A stretch of DNA of 64,000 nt from Sporobolomyces roseus (lineage: Eukaryota > Basidiomycota > Microbotryomycetes > Sporidiobolales > Sporidiobolaceae): contig JADILM010000003.1 in the NCBI GenBank assembly GCA_016617785.1, forward strand, positions 1,426,001 to 1,490,000. Direction: 5' to 3'. The notes under the pieces are model-generated. The model was given only the letters and a program-made list of their open reading frames with translations. It ran no database searches and had not been told where the DNA came from. How positions within the stretch are numbered: position 1 is the first letter of the stretch; the number at the start of each line of letters is the position of its first letter. Both the position numbers and the translations under genes were made by a program. Below, piece after piece: positions 57,303-64,000 of this stretch.

Positions 57303-59384
57303 ATGTCCACGAAGATTGAACTACCAGTCTATCCCTCTGGGAACAATGATCCTTTATCTTCGAAAGGACTGTTAGGAAACGATTCGAACGGAGCATCTTC
57401 ATCCAATTCGGGTGGGCTACCGACTAGCAGTAATGCGAATAGTCAGGCAGAGGCTTATAAGAAGATTCATCCTGGTACGCTTTCACTTCTGGTTGGGATG
57501 GGTAGAGATTGGGTTTAATCTATGGATGGAAAGTGTTTTTGGAGCACATCAACAAGCTACTTCCGGGTCGAATGCTGGGCTGGCGGAATGACCAGGAGCT
57601 CAGTAGGAGGCTGCTGGAAGCTAGGGGGCTAGCACGGGTGGAGTGGAACGGTTGGGAGAGCTAACACGGAAATCCAGAGGTGGATTCCATTCAACTCGAG
57701 CCAGGGAAAGCTGGACGACGAGGGTCACTATCAGGAACATATAGGAGATTGGATAATCGGCAGGCTCGAAGGACAAAGTGAACTGACTTGTTTCCCTCGT
57801 AACTCCCTCTCTTTCGCAACCCGTTTCCACCCTCCTTCAAATCAACTCGTTCCCTTAACTCTATCACTTCTACAACTTCCACTCTATTACTCTGGATCAT
57901 ACCGACCGCATGCCCCTCCCCGACAAACTCCCACCTTCCCCCCTTCCTCCTCTTTCGAAATTCCACTCTCACTTCCACTCGTGAACAGGTATCATTATCG
58001 GAATTTGGATCACCTTGTCCTCTGGAGTAATCCTACAAAACAGTTACATCCTCCGAACAGTCGGGTTCAACTACCCGATTTGGCTCGTCACTTTCCATCT
58101 CTGTTTCGCGACGATCGGTTCGAGGTTACTATTGAGGTTCACCCACTTGTTGGACGATTTACACAATGTACCTATGTCGTGGGATCGATGGCTCAAGAAC
58201 GTACGTTCTCCACACTCTTCTGTCTACGATTAGGGGAGGAAACTGATCTTGTAGAAATGCGATTTTGATAGATCGTTCCCATTGGTGCACTCTTCTCGGG
58301 TTCCCTCATCTTCTCAAACTTTGCTTACCTCACTCTCAGTGTCTCTTTCATTCAAATGTAAGCTCTTGCCTGCGAATGACCTGCTGACAAAGTTTGAAAC
58401 TGACTGGCTTTCGACTTCTTCAGGCTCAAGGCATTCACTAGTGTCGTGCGTCTCTTCCCTTCGCCAGATCGTTATCGTGTATCGAACTGACGACGAGGGA
58501 CAAGCGTACAGGCTGTTCTCGGAATGTCTGTTCTCTTCGGACTCGACAAACTCGAACCCAGAAAGTTCATCATTGTTATCGCCATTTCCTTCGGTGGTAA
58601 GTCAAGCTTCTCTCGCCCTCTCGCCCTCTCGCCCTCTCGCAGACATGCACTGATCACTTCCTTCCCACTGCTAGTCGCTCTCGCTTCATACGGAGAAGTC
58701 GCTTTCGACATGGGAGGATTCCTCTGTCAAGCTCTCGGTATCCTCTTTGAAGCTGCCCGTCTCGTTTCGATCCAAAAGCTTCTCACCGGCTTGAAGATGG
58801 GACCTCTTGTCTCGCTTTACTACGTGCGCCTACATTCCCTCTCCTCCGTCGAATCCCCAACTGATTCAAGGCTCGAAACCGTGAATTAGTTCGCACCCGT
58901 TTGCGCTGGACTAAACATGATCCTCATTCCCTTCTTTGAGGGATCTGCACCATTCTACGAGGTTCTCGATGTTGTCGGACTCCCCCTTCTCCTCTTGAAC
59001 GCTTCAACTGCGTTCGCTCTCAACTGCGCCGTAGTCTTCCTCATCGTTAGTTCAACCTCTCTCTCATCCCAGATCTGAATGAGACGCTGAGAGAAGGTTC
59101 GCGTGACAGGGAGCTGCTTCTTCGTTGGTCCTCACCCTTTCAGGTGTATTGAAAGATATCCTCCTCGTCGGACTCTCCGTCGTTCTTTTCGGTACTCCCG
59201 TCACTTTCATCCAGTATGTCTCCACTCTCTCTGCTGCTGCTCCTTGCCACGACGACTTACGTCAATTCGTGCTTGTAGAATGGTTGGATACTCTGTAGCG
59301 CTCGCTGGACTAGTCGTCTTCAAGACGAAACCCGAGATTGTCGATGGATACTTGTACAAACTGAGAAGTGCTCTCGGACGATAA
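57303..59384 (+). CDS. Triose-phosphate/nucleotide-sugar-type transporter (DMT superfamily)
   Basis: Predicted Golgi or ER membrane carrier with about ten helices, 363 residues. The N-terminal 58 residues are Ser/Asn-rich and cytosolic. Family features: SSGVILQNSYILRTVGFNYPIWLVTFH, SNFAYLTLSVSFIQMLKAF, a motif near the substrate site, VALASYGEVAFDMGGF, and the end LFGTPVTFIQMVGYSVALAGLVVFK, as in TPT-domain proteins (PF03151). Substrate cannot be told. Intron 1 (57475-57988) is over 500 bases, by far the longest in the window; its ends join HPG|IIIGIW in frame. A four-copy 8-base repeat precedes the acceptor region of a later intron. Confidence 0.93.
58611..58642 (+). repeat. Four tandem copies of CTCTCGCC in an intron
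   Basis: Direct repeat of an 8-base unit, the fourth copy ending CA in place of CC. It lies inside an intron of the transporter gene, about 35 bases before the next exon, and extends its pyrimidine tract. Possible slippage site. Confidence 0.85.
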
Positions 59385-59655
59385 ACCTCAAGTCATCTAC
59401 AGCGGAGTAGTGTAGGAAACGGAGAAGGAAGGGGATCGAAAACATTTAGATTTTGGAAGGAAAGGAATTGGAGGGTCGGGGGAGGAAGGGAAGAGGTCTT
59501 TATTTTCTGTTCTGTAGTCATCGATTATCTTTTCAGTATGGCATCGCTAGTTTTCATTCATCGTTCACTTGACTCCGAGAGAACGCCAATTCCGCGAGGC
59601 TTGTTATCTCACACTCTCGAAACGAATTGAAACGATAAAGAGGACTCTGTATTCA
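59385..59655. other. Convergent 3' intergenic region
   Basis: Between the transporter and thiamine pyrophosphokinase stop codons. Purine-rich (GGAAGG, GGGGGAGG) for its first 110 bases on the plus strand. Holds 3' UTRs; no gene was seen. Confidence 0.35.
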
Positions 59656-60760
59656 TCAATCTCCACCACCTCTAACTTCCATAGTCCACACTACATTCAC
59701 ATCTGTCTCTATCGTCACGTCCTCCTGTACGAGATGATTCGAAGTTGAGACTGCCTCGCTCAAAGAAGTCGGATACATATCTAACGGATTCAATCTCGTT
59801 TGATTAGTCTTCATTGAACAGCTAGTGACAGGGCAGCTCAAATGCGGACATACAAGAAGTCGGACCTAGATCCCATTCCAGCCCGGTTGTCGTTACGTAC
59901 GCTTGGGAAGATCCTAATGGTAAGATTCCGCAAGTTTTGCCGAACGACGACAAATCGATCTTCATTTGGTGCTTTCCCTATCCAGACGACGAGACGGTAT
60001 CAGTACCATACCGTTGAGCGACCTGTCTCGCGGAAAACATCAAGCCATGTTCCGAGATTCGCGAAACTCACCTTGGTAAGAATGCAAGCAGCACTTTCTT
60101 TCCCTACTGCCCAAACCTTCTCTCTTCCTTCCTTCTCGACTAGCTGCGTCAATGCGTGGAGTGTATGTATTGTCTGGTCCAATCTCCCGCTCAGTCCACC
60201 GATAATGACCAGCTGAAATTGCTCTTGTTGCGGCGAGAGAGAGCTTTCGTATTTCGTCAACTCCGTCACGTTCTTGCCTAGATCTGTCGAGAATTCGTCG
60301 GGATCATGTCGTACTTCTACTCCCTACATACGAAATAGCGTCATCAGCATGAGCAATTTCAGAAGAATAGGGGAAATGGACGAACTTTCGATTCATAGTA
60401 TTTTTTGACATCCGATCTCAATGAATCGAGATCACCCAGTACCAAGTCCGGTAACCATCTCTCTTCGTCCTCGTCTTCTGCAGTCCATTCTTCATTCTCT
60501 GCCTTTCCTTTCCCTTTGACGAAACGATCATACAGTCGATTCGCTCCTCCATCAGCGCAGTACCTTATACGAGCTGCACATAGTCATGAGTGAGCGTAGG
60601 GGCAGGTAGATGTGAACGAGGGCTGAATCTCACCAGTTTGCCAGATGTTTCGGAAGAGAGATTGAGGTGGAAGTGGAGTGTTGAGAATGATCAGAGCAGT
60701 TTGACGAGCTTGATTTGAGCTCTGTAAGAAGCTAGAGGTGTCCCAGAGCTGAGTAGTCAT
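59656..60760 (-). CDS. THI80: Thiamine pyrophosphokinase
   Basis: Transfers pyrophosphate from ATP to thiamine to make thiamine diphosphate, in the cytosol. The spliced product is about 260 residues. Blocks: ARIRYCADGGANRLYDRF, LPDLVLGDLDSLRSDVKKYY, DPDEFSTDLGK, IGGLSGRLDQTIHTLH, then CGILPLG, VTTTGLEWDLG and STSNHL...VTIETDVNVVWTM at the end. These are the catalytic and binding-domain segments of the family. To keep frame before MYPTSLSEAVSTSNHL the last intron must end at the TTAG before ATATG (73 bases, donor GTATGT, branch GACTAATC); two nearer AGs would break the frame. Confidence 0.93.
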
Positions 60761-61243
60761 TCGATAGAAGATGACAGTGACGTGGAAGAAGTTAGGAAGA
60801 GGAGGAGAAGCAAGGGTAACGCCCCCTGTTTACGAACTATGCTTTTCGCAACTTTTACTCTTTTCTCTCTCTTCCTCCCGAAATTACTGTAGAACTCGAT
60901 CTTAAGGCGGATGCGCAACTGAGGGCCTCTGGATCCGAACTAGACTCGATTTCGAGGGTGTGAAACTGCGGAGTAAATTGCTCGATGGAGACTTGCGATG
61001 CGAAGGAGTGCCCATCGATGAAACGATTACAAGACTTACGGAAGCTAAATTGCATGCTTACGAAACCTTGTCGGAGCAAAATGGCACGATTTGCAGAGTT
61101 GCAAGGAAAGAGAGGCCGCGTCACCGATTCGATTCGAAAAAATGCGCGTGGGAGATTGTGGATCGCTGATAGAAAAGTTCAGTGCGATCTCTGCTTCTCC
61201 TTTTCCCTTCCTTTCCTTATCCTCAATCGACAGCGACAAAGTT
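60761..61243. promoter_or_regulatory. Divergent promoter: thiamine pyrophosphokinase / SIS-domain isomerase
   Basis: 483 bases between the chosen starts. TTCGCAA (plus) at 60845-60851 lies 85 bases upstream of the minus-strand ATG. The frame of the plus-strand gene stays open back to 61091, with another ATG at 61142, so part of this may be coding. I see no conserved TPP-riboswitch core. Confidence 0.4.
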
Positions 61244-62620
61244 ATGAACGATACACCAGCAGCTAGATTCTTACGCCAACCAGCTGAATCATCCTTGCCT
61301 TTCAATCTCGCTACTCTATCCCAATCTCTCCTCAACAGCTCTCCTTCAACTTCTCCTTCTTCGACTTCTCCTCCATCCGATTACGAATCGTCTTCCCCTT
61401 CCCTCGTATCTTACTCTTCATCTGGATCCCCTGCCTCTTCCCTAGCATCGTCCCCTTCCCTTCGACCGAAACTCTTACCAGCTCTTTCATCTGCAACTGA
61501 CGATCTGTCTCCCCTCTCTGGATCGGCACTCCCTACTACCACCGAATTATCCCTCTATGCCGCATCGATTATCAGGAACGAAGCCTACGCCTTGTTATCA
61601 TTGGCAGCTCGATTATCACCAGCTTCGCAACCTATCGTGTCCGACGAAGAACTCGATTCCGCTTCAAACTCCGAGTCGTCGAGTGTAGAAGGATTAGGAT
61701 TCGACGAGGATACTCATCCTTCGAGAAGGGAGAGTATCTCTGGACCATCTGGAGGATCGATCCTTTCCGAATCGAGGACGAACGTTGCTTTCCGTCAAGT
61801 CGTAGATCTGATTCGAGATATGCCCGCTCACGGCAAGGTCTTGGTAACGGGAATCGGCAAGAGTGGTATCGCTGGAAAGAAGATGGTTGCGACTTTCTGT
61901 TCACTCGGTACGTTCGATTTTATTTCCAACCTTCTCGTTTCACAAAAAAACTGATCTCTCGCATTGATTCTCTGGAACAGGCGTTCAAGCTGCATTCCTT
62001 CACCCAGTTGAGGCACTCCATGGCGACATTGGATCAGTCTGCTACTGCTCAAACTACGCTCAACCTCCAACTTCACCTTGCGACGTTCTCCTCATGATCT
62101 CGCACTCTGGTGCAACTGCCGAACTCATGCGACTACTCCCCATTATTCGACCACGAGTTCGATCTCTCGTCGCCGTCACTCGAGATCCCGATTCCGTAAT
62201 CGCTCGAGCTTGTCATGGATGGCTCGACTCTGGAACGGGAGTTTACCCAGCTCAAAAAGGACCCGCTGGAGTTGGCACAACCGACGAAGCAGACTCGGCT
62301 TTACCCGCACCTACTAGCAGCGTCGTCGCCGCTCTCGCGATTGGAGACGCCCTCGCTCTCACTTTGAGTCGAATGAAGATGGGTTGGCACGCCGATGGAA
62401 AAGATCGACGGAGTCAATTCTTCCACTGTCACCCGGGTGGTCAACTCGGCATTCAGGTGAGCAGACACTCCTTTTCTTCACCACATTTAGCAAGTACTGA
62501 TTCTTTTCATCGTCGTCGCAGCTCGGTCGTGAAACTCGAATCGCACCACCCCTCGAAACAGCAACCCCCTTATCGTTACCCTCGCCAGCATCGGCAATCC
62601 CAGCATCACCCCTTCGTTAA
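61244..62620 (+). CDS. SIS-domain sugar-phosphate isomerase (KpsF/GutQ-like)
   Basis: Predicted arabinose-5-phosphate-isomerase-like protein. Three exons (61244-61907, 61981-62456, 62522-62620) give 412 residues. Residues 1-90 are Ser/Pro-rich. The SIS domain begins near 200: GKVLVTGIGKSGIAGKKMVATFCSLG, then AFLHPVEALHGDIG, DVLLMISHSGATAEL and LVAVTRDPDSVIARACHG, close to bacterial KdsD/GutQ. The C-terminal part keeps SSVVAALAIGDALALTLSRMKMG and FHCHPGGQLG but lacks the two CBS domains of KdsD. Fungi have no KDO, so the substrate is likely another pentose phosphate. An earlier ATG at 61142 would add 34 residues; the chosen start is the first after a plausible leader. Confidence 0.85.
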
Positions 62621-63002
62621 GAAAGCACACCATATATACCCCTAGTCTCCCATCATAGATATCTCTCGATACGGCTCATCGTTCAAAAAGGAATCTCACC
62701 TCGCTTGTTATTAGTTCCTCTCCCTCTCCTTTGTAACACTTCCCTCCCCTCCATTTCTCTCTCTCTTTCATACTCTACTTTGTTGCTTCCTTTATTCTGT
62801 CGTTTCCTCCCCTTGTATCCTTTGTTTATAGGTCTTTTCTTGAGGGTTTTTGCTATCTCGGAAATTAGAAGTTTCGTTTTTGAGTGGTTCTACCACGCTT
62901 GCTCTCTCCTCCATACCTGCCTCGGTCTCGTCCGATGTGAGATCATAGCTGGTAGATGAGTTGCAACATGCGAATGAGAGAGGGGATACATGTAGGGGAT
63001 AA
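62621..63002. other. Convergent 3' intergenic region
   Basis: 382 bases between the SIS gene stop and the stop of the minus-strand zinc-knuckle gene. T- and CT-rich on the plus strand over 62700-62850. Open frames on both strands here lack any family match. Confidence 0.4.
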
Positions 63003-64000
63003 TTAAACATAACCTCCCGTGTATTTCGGCCTCCTCGACGATCCTCCTCCCCCTCCCTTTCCGCTCGAACTTCCTCCACCTCCAACTCGATCCAGTAATG
63101 AAGGAGGTTTGCGAGATCCTGCATAACTTCTGCCTCCGCCTCTGTCTTCTGAACCCGAATTCGATTTCTTCCAACTATCCCTCTCTCGCGGGCTGTCGTA
63201 TACTCCCCGTCCAGAGTCCGATCGATCCGAGTCTCGGTAGCTTCTCGAGCTTGATGCTGATCCTCCTCCACTGTTGCTTTGAAATCGATCCCGACTAGAA
63301 TCCGAGAATCCTCCGAAATGAATATGAGTTCCCGATCCTCTCGTTGGACCTTTCCCTCGACCTCCTCCTCCTCCTACAGAAGCACTTCCGAATCCTCTTG
63401 ATCCGCCTCCTCTCGGTGTTGATGATCCAGATCGCGAACCTCCATTTCCAGCAGCAGTTCTAGCTCTCGAAGCGAACCAATCATCATCTGCTTGATCATC
63501 GTAATCGTCTCTTCTCGACGTTGATCCTCGTCCACTCGATCCTCCTCCATTCCGTCGTCGTGCTGCAGAGGACGAAGTTGGGCCACCAGCTGAGTAGGCG
63601 GGAAGTGAAGCGGCGGAAGATCCGAGGGCGTCTCGATTGAAAGCTGACGCATCGGCGTACTTCATCGGATGTCCACGAGGTAGGAGACTGTGAATAATGG
63701 AAGGAGTCAGACGGAAAGAGGTGGAGAAGAAGAGGCGTCGTTCGTACCAGTCATCGATGAAATGGTCTTTCGTTGAACCGCAATTCGCACAAGCGCAAAC
63801 TATCTTTCGTTTCTGAGGTTTGGGTCCCGATGTGTCGTATATCCGCCAGAGAGTTGAGCAGTTCTATCAAGTGAAACGAGATGAGCGATCGGAAACGTTC
63901 AAGAGTCAGAGGAAAGGTTGAAAACGTACAGTTGGATTATGATTGTTACTTTGACAAATACTACATCGCTGATGTCCTCCGTATCGACCGTGACTCGAGG
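63003..64000 (-). CDS. AIR1/2-like zinc-knuckle protein of the TRAMP complex (5' part beyond window)
   Basis: Partial gene; the 5' end lies past 64000. The visible exons read CSICQSNNHNPT|NCSTLWRIYD and, further on, VCACANCGSTKDHFIDD|CLLPRGHP, two CCHC zinc knuckles (CX2CX4HX4C and CX2CX5HX4C) around a LWRIY motif. This arrangement is the signature of yeast Air1/Air2 and their relatives, which bind RNA and Mtr4/Trf4 in nuclear RNA surveillance. The rest, from MKYADASAFNRDALG to the stop, is a 220-residue Gly/Ser/Arg-rich tail (RGKGPTRGSG, many GGGG) that resembles RGG-type RNA-binding regions. The first knuckle(s) and start codon cannot be seen. Confidence 0.85.

Noticed and set aside
60761..61243. 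A thiamine-diphosphate riboswitch upstream of thiamine pyrophosphokinase.
   Set aside because: I could not find the CTGAGA ... conserved core; fungal TPP riboswitches are usually in THI4/NMT1-type genes.
62792..63271. Minus-strand 159-codon frame overlapping the zinc-knuckle gene end.
   Set aside because: It is an alternate-frame shadow of the Gly/Ser-rich tail and the 3' region.
1..64000. tRNA, rRNA, CRISPR arrays, transposons and long terminal repeats.
   Set aside because: I looked for tRNA T-loop boxes (GTTCGAATC-like) in plausible folds, regular spaced repeats and terminal repeats. Hits such as GTTCGAATC at 4025 lie in coding DNA without a cloverleaf.

Overview
The window is nuclear DNA of a fungus, most likely a basidiomycete and perhaps a basidiomycetous yeast. 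The evidence is almost 30 protein genes packed at about one per 2.2 kb on both strands. Nearly all are cut by many short GT..AG introns, mostly 55-80 bases, with CTAAC/CTGAC-like branch sites. The gene set is eukaryotic: CFIm25, CENP-S, 14-3-3, SEC13, TIP41, a mitochondrial ribosomal protein and TRAMP zinc knuckles. The sequence is conspicuously rich in TCGA. I cannot name the species. I see no transposon, tRNA, rRNA or CRISPR array. Coordinates of spliced genes run from start codon to stop codon. Reading frames were checked across introns by hand; for the first ten or so genes and several others every exon was summed to a whole number of codons.

Layout. 0-16 kb: a Ras exchange factor with an internal GTPase-like domain (268-5308, +); a fused pseudouridine-phosphate glycosidase/PfkB kinase (5517-8495, -); a D-2-hydroxyacid dehydrogenase (8689-9737, -); an AGTRAP-like membrane protein whose ATG is split by an intron (9955-10985, +); a YVC1-like vacuolar cation channel (11334-15096, +); mitochondrial bL32 (15379-15922, +). 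16-26 kb: a secreted thaumatin-like protein; an RS/His-rich tail-anchored protein (-); CFIm25/NUDT21; ERG25; CENP-S/MHF1 with a long basic tail; 14-3-3 (-). 26-40 kb: mitochondrial D-2-hydroxyglutarate dehydrogenase; cytosolic tyrosyl-tRNA synthetase (-); a large HSL-type alpha/beta hydrolase (-); a UPF0598 protein (+); two tandem glyoxalase I genes (-); an AIM18-like chalcone-isomerase-fold protein (-). 40-64 kb: a ketopantoate-reductase-family protein (+); a disordered Ser/Pro-rich protein (+); WDR48/UAF1 (-); a large uncharacterised Cys-rich protein (-); TIP41 (-); SEC13 (+); a triose-phosphate/nucleotide-sugar-type transporter (+); thiamine pyrophosphokinase (-); a SIS-domain sugar-phosphate isomerase (+); and the 3' part of an AIR1/2-like zinc-knuckle protein (-) running off the right edge.

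The genes are a mosaic of housekeeping functions (signalling, RNA 3' processing, trafficking, sterol synthesis, cofactor and nucleoside salvage), not one pathway or cluster. Several divergent pairs share short intergenic regions (AIM18/ketopantoate reductase 99 bp, TIP41/SEC13 114 bp). The most striking signals are: a high number of very small exons, including an 8-base exon conserved in both glyoxalase paralogues beside a metal-ligand Glu; a start codon split A|TG; a degenerate GTPase domain inside a RasGEF; an RS-domain protein ending in a membrane anchor; and a recurring TTGCGAA/TTCGCAA heptamer upstream of many genes.
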